DNA of 26,662 nt from an uncultured Prevotella sp. Its GTDB lineage: Bacteria > Bacteroidota > Bacteroidia > Bacteroidales > Bacteroidaceae. Below are positions 8,112 to 16,032 of this stretch, piece by piece; position 1 is the first letter of the stretch, and every line of letters begins with the position of its first letter. The stretch spans positions 1 through 26,662 of the forward strand of contig CALNBT010000132.1 of NCBI GenBank assembly GCA_937874345.1. Reading direction: 5' to 3'. The position numbers and the translations under genes are program-made. Below the pieces are notes generated by a model, which saw only the letters and a program-made list of their open reading frames with translations, was not told the origin of the DNA and did no database searches.

Positions 8112-8663
8112 ATGGCAGGACGAAAAGATGATACATCCCTTCTTCAGCAACTAGAGAATCCAAAGACTCGGCGTCAGGCATTCTCGAAGCTCGTCCAACA
8201 ATCTAGCGAACAGCTATATTGGGTCATACGTCGTATAGTCATGGATCATGATGATGCAAATGACGTGTTGCAAAACACTTTTTTGAAAGCATGGAATAAT
8301 TTAGATGACTTTAAAAATAAGTCTAAAATCTCGACTTGGGTATATAGAATAGCGATCAATGAATCACTTGATTTTTTACGAAGCCGAAATAGTAGGATGT
8401 CTTTTCTGGGAGAGGATCATAACAATGTGGCCAACCAGTTATTGGCTGATGAATATTTTGATGGCGATGAAACGCAAGCGGTTCTTCAAGAAGCCATTTC
8501 AAAGTTGCCAGAGGTACAGCGAATCGTTTTTAACCTAAGGTATTTTGATGAAATGAAATATTCTGAAATGAGCAAACTACTCAATACAAGTGAAGGTGCA
8601 TTGAAAGCCAGTTATCATTTAGCTGTTTTGAAGATTACTGAATATTTTAAGAAAAAAGACTAA
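8112..8663 (+). CDS. RNA polymerase ECF-type sigma factor
   Basis: At 183 residues this has the usual ECF size, with only regions 2 and 4. Region 2 is at about 25-92 and carries DVLQNTFLKAWNNLDDF and STWVYRIAINESLDFLR. Region 4 is at about 125-180, with LPEVQRIVFNLRYFDEMKYSEMS and the helix-turn-helix NTSEGALKASYHLAV. It would direct RNA polymerase to a small set of stress genes. The next gene encodes a one-span membrane protein that probably holds it inactive. The start lies 3 nt after the L,D-transpeptidase stop, which links the sigma factor to cell-wall remodelling. Confidence 0.95.
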   Translation: MAGRKDDTSLLQQLENPKTRRQAFSKLVQQSSEQLYWVIRRIVMDHDDANDVLQNTFLKAWNNLDDFKNKSKISTWVYRIAINESLDFLRSRNSRMSFLGEDHNNVANQLLADEYFDGDETQAVLQEAISKLPEVQRIVFNLRYFDEMKYSEMSKLLNTSEGALKASYHLAVLKITEYFKKKD

Positions 8664-8704
8664 ACCTTTTAAACTTTTTTACGTCTAAAAATAAAAGTAT
8701 AGAT

Positions 8705-9076
8705 ATGGTACGTGATGAACTTTATATAAAAGAACGATTTGGTCAGGAGAATCCTTTCAAGGTTCCAGATGGATATTTTGAAAAGTTCGCAGACCAAATG
8801 ATGAATCAATTGCCAGACAAACAGACAGGAACTGTAAAGGTACATCGCAATGTATGGTCCTCAGTACGGCCAGCACTGATGGTGGCTGCGAGTGTTTTAG
8901 TCTTGCTTTTGTCAACATTTGTTTATTTTGACTATAGAAACCATCAAAATACAGACGCGATATCATCTTCCCAAAAGATGCCAAATGAATCTTCCAGTGA
9001 AGTGAGCGTAGACCAATTTACGTTTCTGTCAATGATGGATAATGAAGATATTTATGAAATCGTTTCGGATAATTAA
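8705..9076 (+). CDS. Probable anti-sigma factor (single-span membrane protein)
   Basis: This is 123 residues. The N-terminal cytoplasmic part (1-55) contains ENPFKVPDGYFEKFADQM, a pattern I recognise from proteins encoded beside ECF sigma genes in Bacteroidetes. One transmembrane helix follows at about 56-75 (PALMVAASVLVLLLSTFVYF), then a short outer tail of some 45 residues. No zinc-binding HxxxCxxC motif is present, so it is not a ZAS-type anti-sigma. The role is inferred from position and topology: it would bind the ECF factor inside the cell and be released by an envelope signal. It starts 41 nt after the sigma gene and ends 13 nt before the Spy-like gene. Confidence 0.75.
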   Translation: MVRDELYIKERFGQENPFKVPDGYFEKFADQMMNQLPDKQTGTVKVHRNVWSSVRPALMVAASVLVLLLSTFVYFDYRNHQNTDAISSSQKMPNESSSEVSVDQFTFLSMMDNEDIYEIVSDN

Positions 9077-9089
9077 TGGCATATAAGAT

Positions 9090-9551
9090 ATGGTAAAGTT
9101 AATTAAGATAGCATTTATTGCTATTTTTTTAGGTAATTCGGTTGAATTGTTGGCCCAACATCCAGGTGGCAGAATGTTTAGTCCTGAAAAGTTTGAGGCC
9201 GCCCTTGAGCAGTTTATTACGACTGAAGCGTTGCTAACACCAAAGGAAGCGGCCACTTTCTTCCCATTATATCGAGAGATGAGAAAGAAACAACTGGGCT
9301 ATATAATCGATCAAAGACGCTTTAGACATGTTGACATTAGAAATGAACAAATGTGTGAAGATGTAATCAGGAAGGCTGATAGTAATGAAATCAAGGTTAA
9401 AGAGCTACAACAAATATACCATAACAAGTTTTTGGAAATATTGCCCCCTAGCAAAGTCTTTCAGATTATCAATGCAGAAAATAAGTTTCATCGTCAGGCC
9501 ATGAAACATGTTGCAGATCGTCAATTCAGACCTCATGACGTGAATCCATAG
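9090..9551 (+). CDS. Spy/CpxP-like periplasmic protein
   Basis: This is 153 residues with a signal peptide cleaved after ELLA (residue 22). The mature part is helical and highly charged. It begins with a Gly/Pro-rich stretch and carries EALLTPKEAATFFPLYREMRKKQ at about 46-68. This is the LTxxQ-like, helix-loop-helix pattern of CpxP/Spy-related proteins that Bacteroidetes place next to ECF sigma and anti-sigma genes. By analogy it may sense or chaperone misfolded envelope proteins and feed this back to the anti-sigma protein (inference). truA starts 5 nt after its stop. Confidence 0.75.
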   Translation: MVKLIKIAFIAIFLGNSVELLAQHPGGRMFSPEKFEAALEQFITTEALLTPKEAATFFPLYREMRKKQLGYIIDQRRFRHVDIRNEQMCEDVIRKADSNEIKVKELQQIYHNKFLEILPPSKVFQIINAENKFHRQAMKHVADRQFRPHDVNP

Positions 9552-9556
9552 TCGGC

Positions 9557-10288
9557 ATGCAGAGATATTTTGTATATCTAAGCTTTGATGGCTTAGCTTA
9601 TCATGGATGGCAGATACAACCCAATGCAGATTCGGTTCAGGAACAATTACAAAAGGCACTTTCTACCATTTTGAGGCAACCTATCGTGATCGTAGGAGCT
9701 GGCAGAACCGATAGTGGCGTGCATGCTCGTTTGATGGTTGCCCACTTTGATTTTGATGGCGAAATAGACACAGGATTGTTCGTATTTAGACTCAACAGAT
9801 TATTGCCAAGAGATATTTCAATTGAGAAAATCGTTCCTGTTGATTCTAATATGCATGCTCGTTTTAGTGCGAAATGGCGTACCTACCACTATTATGTGCA
9901 TTTGCGAAAAGATCCTTTTAGGCGTTTTTATTCATGTCAATTGCACGAACGATTAGACTTTCACTTGATGAACGAAGCAGCATGTCATTTGCTTTCGGTA
10001 AAAGACTTTGGGGCTTTTTGCAAGACACATACGGATGTCAAAACGACTTTATGTGATGTTATCCAAGCTGAATGGGTTCAGATTGATTCAGATACTTGGT
10101 TTTTTGCCATCAAAGCCAATCGGTTTTTAAGAAATATGGTTCGTGCAGTTGTTGGCACTTTAATAGAAGTTGGAAGACACAGGATGACTTTACAACAATT
10201 TGATACAGTTATTCAAAATGGAAGCCGCTCAGAGGCAGGAGAAAGTATGCCTGCAAATGCGCTGTTTTTAGAAGATATAGAATATTGA
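9557..10288 (+). CDS. truA: tRNA pseudouridine(38-40) synthase
   Basis: Converts uridines 38, 39 and 40 in the anticodon arm of many tRNAs to pseudouridine. At 243 residues it is normal for the family. The catalytic aspartate is Asp52 in GAGRTDSGVHA. Further hallmarks are YDG-like FDGLAYHGWQ near the N-terminus, the MHARFSAKWRTYHYYV strand, the DFGAFCKTHTDVKTTLC segment and FLRNMVRAVVGTLIEVGRHR near the C-terminus. It is tightly packed between the Spy-like gene (5 nt) and the transporter gene (1 nt), so it is probably part of the same transcript. Confidence 0.97.
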   Translation: MQRYFVYLSFDGLAYHGWQIQPNADSVQEQLQKALSTILRQPIVIVGAGRTDSGVHARLMVAHFDFDGEIDTGLFVFRLNRLLPRDISIEKIVPVDSNMHARFSAKWRTYHYYVHLRKDPFRRFYSCQLHERLDFHLMNEAACHLLSVKDFGAFCKTHTDVKTTLCDVIQAEWVQIDSDTWFFAIKANRFLRNMVRAVVGTLIEVGRHRMTLQQFDTVIQNGSRSEAGESMPANALFLEDIEY

Positions 10289-10289
10289 G

Positions 10290-11207
10290 ATGTGGTTATT
10301 GTTAGCATTTTTATCGGCTGCTTTACTGGGATTTTATGATGTTTTTAAAAAGAAAGCTCTTCAAGGTAATGCCGTTTTACCTGTGTTGTTTTTAAATACA
10401 TTGTTCGCTTCTTTAATATTTCTCCCTTTTATTCTGTTTTCAAGTGTTACACATAGCTTAGATAATACCATATTCTATGTCGGTTCTGGCAATTGGGAAG
10501 TACATGGATTTATCTTTTTGAAAAGCTTAATCGTGTTGTCTTCCTGGATATGTGGTTATTTTGCAATGAAACATTTGCCATTAACCGTTGTCGGACCAAT
10601 TAATGCAACGCGACCCATTATGGTGCTGATTGGCGCGATGATGGTGTTTAGTGAACGTTTGAACTTATACCAGTGGATTGGAGTGATGTTGGCAATCACT
10701 TCATTTTTTTTGATTAGTAGAACAGGAAAAAAGGAAGGAATAGACTTTAAACACAATAAATGGATAATTCTGTTAATACTTGCTGCTTTATTTGGAGCCG
10801 TCAGTGGATTATACGATAAATTTTTGATGGCTTCACAAAATGATGGTGGCTTAGGTCTAAACAAGATGATGGTTCAAAGCTGGTTTAACATCTATCAATG
10901 CGTTTTCATGGGGATCGTGTTATTGGTTTTATGGTATCCAACCCATCGAAACACGACATCTTTTCACTGGTCTTGGAGTATTATAGGCATTAGCCTGTCA
11001 CTATGCATTGCCGATTTTGTATATTTCTATGCTTTGAGTCTACCAAGCGCCATGATTTCTATTGTGTCAATGGTTAGAAGAAGCAGTGTTTTAGTAAGTT
11101 TTACTTTCGGAGCTTTAATTTTTCATGAAAAGAATCTAAAAGGAAAAACAGTAGATCTGGCTCTTGTTTTGCTTGGCATGGTGTTCCTTTATTTGGGAAG
11201 TAAGTAA
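10290..11207 (+). CDS. EamA-family (DMT) transporter
   Basis: This 305-residue integral membrane protein has about ten predicted membrane spans in two related halves, the layout of EamA / drug-metabolite transporters. The first half ends near GVMLAITSFFLISR. The second begins at WIILLILAALFGAVSGLYDKFL and ends with ALVLLGMVFLYLGSK. The sentence-like motif TVVGPINATRPIMVLIGAMMVFSERL corresponds to the conserved end of the first EamA repeat. The substrate cannot be read from sequence. Members move metabolites, amino acids or drugs across the inner membrane. It starts 1 nt after the truA stop. Confidence 0.85.
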   Translation: MWLLLAFLSAALLGFYDVFKKKALQGNAVLPVLFLNTLFASLIFLPFILFSSVTHSLDNTIFYVGSGNWEVHGFIFLKSLIVLSSWICGYFAMKHLPLTVVGPINATRPIMVLIGAMMVFSERLNLYQWIGVMLAITSFFLISRTGKKEGIDFKHNKWIILLILAALFGAVSGLYDKFLMASQNDGGLGLNKMMVQSWFNIYQCVFMGIVLLVLWYPTHRNTTSFHWSWSIIGISLSLCIADFVYFYALSLPSAMISIVSMVRRSSVLVSFTFGALIFHEKNLKGKTVDLALVLLGMVFLYLGSK

Positions 11208-11257
11208 TAATTTACTTTAAAAATATAAGTTTATACGCTTATTTCGTTTGAAAACAC

Positions 11258-11265
11258 TATCTTTG
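11258..11265 (+). promoter_or_regulatory. Putative dapA -7 promoter box
   Basis: TATCTTTG matches TAnnTTTG exactly and is followed by CACG. It lies 29 nt before the dapA ATG, in the 87-nt gap after the transporter gene. The -33 element is unclear. Confidence 0.5.
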
Positions 11266-11294
11266 CACGCAAATTGTAAGGTAAAGAAGAGTTT

Positions 11295-12182
11295 ATGGCA
11301 CACAACATTTTTAAAGGACTTGGCGTTGCAACAATTACCCCTTTTACATTGGAAGGCAAAGTTGATTATCCAGCTTTAAAGCGTCTGATAGAATATCACT
11401 TAGATAATGCGGTAGATTTTTTGTGCATACTAGCAACAACAAGTGAGAGCCCTTGTTTGTCGAAAGATGAAAAAGAAAAGATAACAGAACTAGTTAAAAA
11501 TGTCAATAATGGTCGTGTTCCAATCCTGAAATATTGCGGAGGTAATAATACGGTTGAAGTGATTGAAGAATTGCAAACGACAGATTGGTCGGGTATTGAT
11601 GGTATATTGAGCGTATGCCCTTATTATAATAAGCCTTCACAAGAAGGGCTCTACCAACATTTTAAGGCTATTTCCGAAGCAAGTCCATTGCCTGTAGTAT
11701 TGTACAATGTACCCGGCCGAACGGGAGTTAACTTGAAATCAGAGACGACCCTTCGTCTTGCAAATGACTGTGAGAATATTGTCGCAATCAAAGAAGCTTC
11801 TGGAAACTTGGAACAAGTAGATGAAATTATTAAGAATAAGCCTGATCGCTTTGATGTAATTAGTGGAGACGACTCTTTAACCTTTTCGATGATTGCCAGT
11901 GGGGCAGCAGGAGTAATCTCTGTTATCGGAAACGCTTTACCAAAAGAGTTCTCTAGAATGATCAGACTTGAATTCAAGGGTGAATTTGTATCTGCCAGAA
12001 AGATACATCATATGTTCACCGAACTATATAGCTTGCTGTTCGTTGATGGTAATCCTGCAGGAGTAAAGGCATTGCTCAATGACATGGGTTATATTGAGAA
12101 TGTGTTGAGATTGCCTTTGGTACCGACAACGATCAAAACAAAGCAGAAGATGTCTGATATATTGAAAGAAATTCGAATTTAA
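11295..12182 (+). CDS. dapA: 4-hydroxy-tetrahydrodipicolinate synthase
   Basis: Condenses pyruvate with aspartate semialdehyde, the first dedicated step towards diaminopimelate and lysine, and hence towards peptidoglycan. At 295 residues it has normal length. The Schiff-base lysine is Lys166 in NIVAIKEASGN. The catalytic tyrosine is Tyr137 in VVLYNVPGRTG, and YYNKPSQEGLYQHF is the usual substrate-loop signature. The N-terminal threonine pair appears as LATTSES instead of the common GTTGE, but both threonines are kept. The gene has its own promoter-like box and ends at a strong terminator. Confidence 0.97.
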   Translation: MAHNIFKGLGVATITPFTLEGKVDYPALKRLIEYHLDNAVDFLCILATTSESPCLSKDEKEKITELVKNVNNGRVPILKYCGGNNTVEVIEELQTTDWSGIDGILSVCPYYNKPSQEGLYQHFKAISEASPLPVVLYNVPGRTGVNLKSETTLRLANDCENIVAIKEASGNLEQVDEIIKNKPDRFDVISGDDSLTFSMIASGAAGVISVIGNALPKEFSRMIRLEFKGEFVSARKIHHMFTELYSLLFVDGNPAGVKALLNDMGYIENVLRLPLVPTTIKTKQKMSDILKEIRI

Positions 12183-12213
12183 TAGAATTCTTTTTAAGTT
12201 TCACATAAAATAT

Positions 12214-12256
12214 AACGGTGTAATCCATCTATAGATAGATTTACACCGTTTTTTCT
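12214..12256 (+). terminator. Rho-independent terminator of dapA
   Basis: AACGGTGTAA at 12214-12223 pairs perfectly with TTACACCGTT at 12241-12250, and a run TTTTTTC follows. The loop itself contains the palindrome ATCTATAGAT. It lies 31 nt after the dapA stop. Confidence 0.9.
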
Positions 12257-12343
12257 TTTGTTACACTATTGCATCTGAAACTTCTTTTCTTGAATTGGCG
12301 AAACGTTAACATACTCCTTCTTCTCAAAGTCTTCTGAATAAAA

Positions 12344-12360
12344 TTTCAAGGTTCTTGAAA
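12344..12360 (-). terminator. Putative terminator of the asparaginase operon
   Basis: On the minus strand TTTCAAG and CTTGAAA form a 7-bp perfect stem around a 3-nt loop, followed by TTTTATTC. It lies about 36 nt past the asparaginase stop codon at 12397. The stem is short, so confidence is moderate. Confidence 0.45.
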
Positions 12361-12396
12361 GCGTTTATTTTGTTTGCTTTCGAGATGTGTTACTTA

Positions 12397-13428
12397 TTAG
12401 ATGCTGATTTCTCCAGCCAAGGATTGGTTCAATTTGGTGCGTATCATATCATTATCGCTATAGCTTGCCTGCAAGTACATGAGTTTGGTGATAGCCGCTT
12501 CAATCGTACTGTCATAGCCGCTAATGACACCGATATTCTTCAACTGATAACCTGTATCATACCTTGTCATCTCAACGTTCCCGGATACACATTGACTAAC
12601 ATTGACGATGATTGTGCCATTTTTTGATGCTTTTTCCAAAAGCTTCATTAACCAGTCCGCCTTAGGAGCATTTCCACTCCCAAAGCTTCGCATTACGATA
12701 CTTTTTAATGAGTGATTGTCAAGAATGTGTTTGAAAATGTCTTCTTTCAATCCCGGAAACAATGACAGTATCAATGCATTCGAATCCATTTCATAATGTG
12801 GGACCATCGGTTTTGAAAAGTCAGGTGTTAGAATATGATGATGGTGGAATGTAAAGTTGATCCCCGCATCACATAGGTGAGGATAATTGAAAGTCTCGAA
12901 TGCATTAAACCCATCGGTATTTTTCTTTGTACTTCTGTTTCCACGCAAGAGACGACCACTGAAATAAATACAAACCTCTGGAACCATTGCCTTCCCATCC
13001 GCATAATGTGCGGAAGCTAATTCAATACTAGATAAAAGATTTTCTTTACCATCTGTCCTCAATTGATTGATTGGTAACTGACTACCTGTAAGAATAACCG
13101 GTTTAGTCAAGTTCTCTAGCATAAACGAGAGGGCAGAGGCTGTATAGGCCATGGTATCTGTACCATGGAGGATGACAAACCCGTCATATTGTTCATACCG
13201 CTCGCTGATAATCTTCACCAATTTAGCCCACATCACAGGGTGCATGTCACTTGAGTCAATTGGCGGATTAAACTGGTAGAACTCAATATTGGTTTCAATA
13301 TATTCAAATTCGGGCACATTTTTGATCAAATGGTTAAAATCGAGCGGTTTAAGTATGCTGGTCTCACGGTTTTTACCCATGCCTATCGTACCTCCTGTAT
13401 AAATCAGTAAAACCCTATTTGTTCTCAT
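12397..13428 (-). CDS. ansA: Type I L-asparaginase
   Basis: Hydrolyses asparagine to aspartate and ammonia. The lack of a signal peptide makes it a cytoplasmic type I enzyme. The first catalytic motif is YTGGTIGMG with Thr11, the second is LHGTDTMAYTAS with Thr90 and Asp91, and SQLPINQLRTDGKENL follows, all in family order. I start at ATG 13428 (343 residues). The frame extends two codons further to a TTG at 13434, but the ATG is directly followed by the conserved RTNRVLLIYTGGT strand. It starts 25 nt after rlmD and is probably translated from the same message. Confidence 0.93.
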   Translation of the reverse strand: MRTNRVLLIYTGGTIGMGKNRETSILKPLDFNHLIKNVPEFEYIETNIEFYQFNPPIDSSDMHPVMWAKLVKIISERYEQYDGFVILHGTDTMAYTASALSFMLENLTKPVILTGSQLPINQLRTDGKENLLSSIELASAHYADGKAMVPEVCIYFSGRLLRGNRSTKKNTDGFNAFETFNYPHLCDAGINFTFHHHHILTPDFSKPMVPHYEMDSNALILSLFPGLKEDIFKHILDNHSLKSIVMRSFGSGNAPKADWLMKLLEKASKNGTIIVNVSQCVSGNVEMTRYDTGYQLKNIGVISGYDSTIEAAITKLMYLQASYSDNDMIRTKLNQSLAGEISI

Positions 13429-13453
13429 GGACAAGTTATATTTATGATGATCG

Positions 13454-14872
13454 TTATCGATGTTCTAATTGTACTACATTCTCAACATGTGGAGTATGGG
13501 GAAACATGTCGACAGGTTGAATAGCCGTTACCTGATATAGTCCGTCCAATAACTCCAGATCTCGTGCTTGTGTTGCAGGATTACAACTTACATATACAAT
13601 TCGTTTGGGTTCAGCTCGCAGAATTGTGCCGATTACGTCGGAATGCATTCCTGCCCGAGGTGGATCTGTGATGATAATGTCTGGTTGACCATGCTCAGCA
13701 ATAAATGCATCTGTGAGAATATCCTTCATGTCACCGGCATAGAATTGTGTGTTTGTTATGTCATTGATTTGTGAATTTACTTTTGCGTCCTGGATGGCAT
13801 CTTCGACATATTCTATTCCGATCACTTCCTTGGCTTGTCGCGCAATGAAATTGGCGATAGTGCCAGTACCCGTATAAAGGTCATAAACCAATTCGTTACC
13901 ACTAAGACGGGCAAAGTCACGTGCAACGGAATAAAGATGATAGGCCTGTTCCGTATTGGTCTGATAGAAGCTTTTTGCGGCTACTTTGAACTGTAGGTCA
14001 TCCATTGTTTCCATAATATGATCTTTTCCCTTAAACACATTCACAGTTTGGTCCCCAAAAGTGTCATTACACTTTTGGTTATCTACATACAATAGAGATG
14101 TAATTTGAGGAAATTTGTCACCAATGTATTTCAAGAGATCGAGCGCTTTTTGTTCATCACCATCCTCCTTAAATTTAAATTGAACCAGCACCATCCATTC
14201 GTTGGTATTAGAGTTTCTGACCATAATGTCGCGTAAGAGACCTGTTTGTTCTCTTAAATCGAAGAATGAGATATCATGTGACAATGCATAATCTCTGATT
14301 TCATTCCTAATCTGATTGCTTAGATCGTCCATCAACCAACATTTCTCAATTGGATAAATCTTGTCAAATGCACCAGTGATATGAAATCCAATCGCATTCA
14401 TATTATCGTATTTAAAGCCTGAAGCTACTTCTTCTTTGGTAAGCCATCGCTTATTGGAACAACCGAATTCAAGCTTATTTCGATATTCTTGCGTTTTGAC
14501 AGATCCTAAAATTGGATTCATTTCAGGCAATTGGATCTTGCCTATTCGAGTCAGTTGATCGAAAACCTGCTTCTGTTTTGACTTTAATTGTTCCTCATAA
14601 GGCAAATTCTGCCACTTGCAACCACCGCAAATACCAAAATGTTGGCAAAATGGTTTTTGACGTATTTCACTATATTGAACGAATCTTACAACCTCAGCTT
14701 CACAATAATGATGTTTTTTCTTCTTAACTTGAAGATCTACAACATCACCAGGGACAGCAAAGGGAACAAATATTACTAGATCATCTACTCGTGCTATCGA
14801 TTTTCCTTCTGCTGCAATATCTGTAATAGTAATGTTCTCAAGCAAGGGTAATGGTTTCTTTTTCCTAGACAT
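13454..14872 (-). CDS. rlmD: 23S rRNA (uracil(1939)-C(5))-methyltransferase
   Basis: This 472-residue S-adenosylmethionine-dependent RNA methyltransferase belongs to the RumA/RlmD/TrmA group. Domains in order are an N-terminal TRAM RNA-binding domain (about 1-70), an iron-sulfur site with Cys76, Cys82, Cys85 (CQHFGICGGC) and Cys178, then a central RNA-binding region. Last comes the methyltransferase domain, with DLYTGTGTIANFIA (SAM loop), TDPPRAG, and the catalytic Cys430 in VYVSCNPATQARD. The complete cluster of four cysteines favours RlmD, or the closely related RlmCD group, over TrmA. Which uridine is modified cannot be proven by eye. It sits between the unknown membrane gene and ansA. Confidence 0.9.
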   Translation of the reverse strand: MSRKKKPLPLLENITITDIAAEGKSIARVDDLVIFVPFAVPGDVVDLQVKKKKHHYCEAEVVRFVQYSEIRQKPFCQHFGICGGCKWQNLPYEEQLKSKQKQVFDQLTRIGKIQLPEMNPILGSVKTQEYRNKLEFGCSNKRWLTKEEVASGFKYDNMNAIGFHITGAFDKIYPIEKCWLMDDLSNQIRNEIRDYALSHDISFFDLREQTGLLRDIMVRNSNTNEWMVLVQFKFKEDGDEQKALDLLKYIGDKFPQITSLLYVDNQKCNDTFGDQTVNVFKGKDHIMETMDDLQFKVAAKSFYQTNTEQAYHLYSVARDFARLSGNELVYDLYTGTGTIANFIARQAKEVIGIEYVEDAIQDAKVNSQINDITNTQFYAGDMKDILTDAFIAEHGQPDIIITDPPRAGMHSDVIGTILRAEPKRIVYVSCNPATQARDLELLDGLYQVTAIQPVDMFPHTPHVENVVQLEHR

Positions 14873-14931
14873 ATTATTGATTTGTATGATAAAATTTCTA
14901 TTGATAAATGTTATAAATTATTGGACGATAA

Positions 14932-15606
14932 TCATGTATCTTTTAAATCAGATAATTCAGGGACGCTAAATATTCTTCTCATAGAAATAAAGATCCATAC
15001 CGTAAAGAGAGCATAGAGGTATCTCCAATTTTTAAGTAGACCATACATCATGTTAGTCAAAAATGTCTGAACCTCAGAAGCATCGCTTTGTGATCTTAAT
15101 AGAATAGATATCAACTGTGGCAATAACATAATTATCTGTGTGATAACGAGAGCCCATCCTAATTGATAGAGCCTCTTATGATGATTTAATATAAGTAATG
15201 ATCCGATCCATACGATTAAAATCACTTCAAACAGATTCATCACTAAAGCAACTTTAGCAATCAAAGGATTGGCGAAGGCAAAAGGAATATACAACAAGAC
15301 TGTCAATGTGGCTTTTAAACCGAACCAAATCCATATAATGGATGAAGACGGACTCTTTATTTGGTTAAAGTTTTTTGCAATGAAGCCCAATATCCATAAA
15401 TACGAAAGTCGATAAACCAAACTGAATGTTTGTTGAAAAAATGTTGAACCAAACAAATCAAGAAGGATGTCCAAACCGGTAGAATGGGATAGTGGGGTTG
15501 TTGTGCGAAATCCAACAAAAGTATCAAGAAGATAGAATACAATGGCTATAGTTAACCACCAATTCAGTTGAAGAGCCTGTTTGGGGCTTACTGCAATCGA
15601 TTCCAT
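14932..15606 (-). CDS. Multi-pass membrane protein of unknown function
   Basis: This is 224 residues with about five or six hydrophobic spans: around 14-32, 68-88, 90-112, 118-142, 148-168 and 190-212. No signal peptide or catalytic motif is visible. The overall shape, a short polar N-terminus followed by loosely spaced spans, recalls YIP1-like or other small Bacteroidetes membrane proteins, but I do not recognise a defined family. It is the first gene of a minus-strand unit with rlmD (59 nt downstream) and ansA. It has a near-perfect promoter at 15629-15660. Confidence 0.7.
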   Translation of the reverse strand: MESIAVSPKQALQLNWWLTIAIVFYLLDTFVGFRTTTPLSHSTGLDILLDLFGSTFFQQTFSLVYRLSYLWILGFIAKNFNQIKSPSSSIIWIWFGLKATLTVLLYIPFAFANPLIAKVALVMNLFEVILIVWIGSLLILNHHKRLYQLGWALVITQIIMLLPQLISILLRSQSDASEVQTFLTNMMYGLLKNWRYLYALFTVWIFISMRRIFSVPELSDLKDT

Positions 15607-15628
15607 AAATAAAATGATATTTCTTTTG

Positions 15629-15660
15629 CAAAGATATGAATTATGCTTGACATGTCCAAA
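15629..15660 (-). promoter_or_regulatory. Bacteroides-type promoter for the membrane protein / rlmD / ansA unit
   Basis: On the minus strand TTTG (15660-15657), a 20-bp spacer and TATCTTTG (15636-15629) form a complete TTTG-N20-TAnnTTTG promoter. The -7 box ends 22 nt before the ATG at 15606. This is one of the two best promoters in the window. Confidence 0.8.
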
Positions 15661-15667
15661 AAGTAAA

Positions 15668-15693
15668 CGGTCCGATGTTAATACATCGAACCG
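15668..15693 (-). terminator. Orphan minus-strand terminator-like hairpin
   Basis: CGGTCCGATGT at 15668-15678 and ACATCGAACCG at 15683-15693 form an 11-bp stem around a TAAT loop. In minus-strand RNA the single mismatch becomes a G-U pair, and the hairpin is followed by TTTACTTTTT. The T-run overlaps the -33 element of the downstream promoter. No gene is recognised between this hairpin and the fumarase terminator at 16033-16069, so what it terminates is unknown. Confidence 0.55.
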
Positions 15694-16032
15694 CTTAATT
15701 CATTGAGATCCTTATTTTTTTCAATAACACTTGTTGTGCTATGTTTATTTTGTCAAATGACTATCTACCTCAAATCTATAGAAATCAAAACGAAAGGGTG
15801 ATGGTATAAAGTAAATTGTTAATACTTGAAAAATAATGTATTCTGGATCAGCAAATAGAGGAATCTAAGTGTAAAACAAATTCAGGTATTGTCGCCCTCG
15901 GTAATATTGTACATCAATAGCATGAATATTGTGGATCAATAGGATGAAGTTTGCAGTTCAATATTAGTGGGTTTGTATAATAGTCTGTTTTTACTCGTTT
16001 CTAAGAATGATTTCATTGTACAACAAAAGAAA
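15694..16032. other. Intergenic region between two terminator-like hairpins
   Basis: I find no open reading frame with family resemblance and no complete promoter on either strand. On the minus strand TAGATTTG (about 15774-15767) matches the -7 consensus but lacks a -33 partner. The region holds the 22-bp array at 15888-15975. The rest is AT-rich and unremarkable. It could be an untranslated RNA locus or decayed spacer. Confidence 0.4.
15888..15975 (-). repeat. Array B: degenerate 22-bp tandem units, opposite orientation to array A
   Basis: On the plus strand ATTG or TTTG occurs at 15906, 15928, 15950 and 15972, exactly 22 bp apart, with one more ATTG at 15888 (18 bp away). Read on the minus strand these are CAAT/CAAA followed by 18 degenerate bases, the same format as array A. 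One unit boundary, ATTGTACATCAATA (15906-15919), differs by one base from the reverse complement of 4472-4485 in array A. Two neighbouring units share ATCAATAG-ATGAA at the same offset. Confidence 0.6.

Noticed and set aside
11435..11464. DapA variant LATTSES in place of GTTGE as a sign of altered function
   Set aside because: Both conserved threonines, the catalytic Lys166 and Tyr137 are kept. Variation at the flanking glycines occurs within the family.
12357..12381. GAAAGC...GCTTTC hairpin as a plus-strand terminator
   Set aside because: No T-run follows on either strand. The adjacent hairpin at 12344-12360 fits a minus-strand terminator better.
12355..12627. 90-residue plus-strand reading frame
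   Set aside because: It is mostly antisense to the 3' end of the asparaginase gene, with no domain or ribosome binding site.
13429..13434. TTG start two codons upstream for asparaginase
   Set aside because: The ATG at 13428 is followed at once by the conserved strand, and there is no ribosome binding site favouring the TTG.
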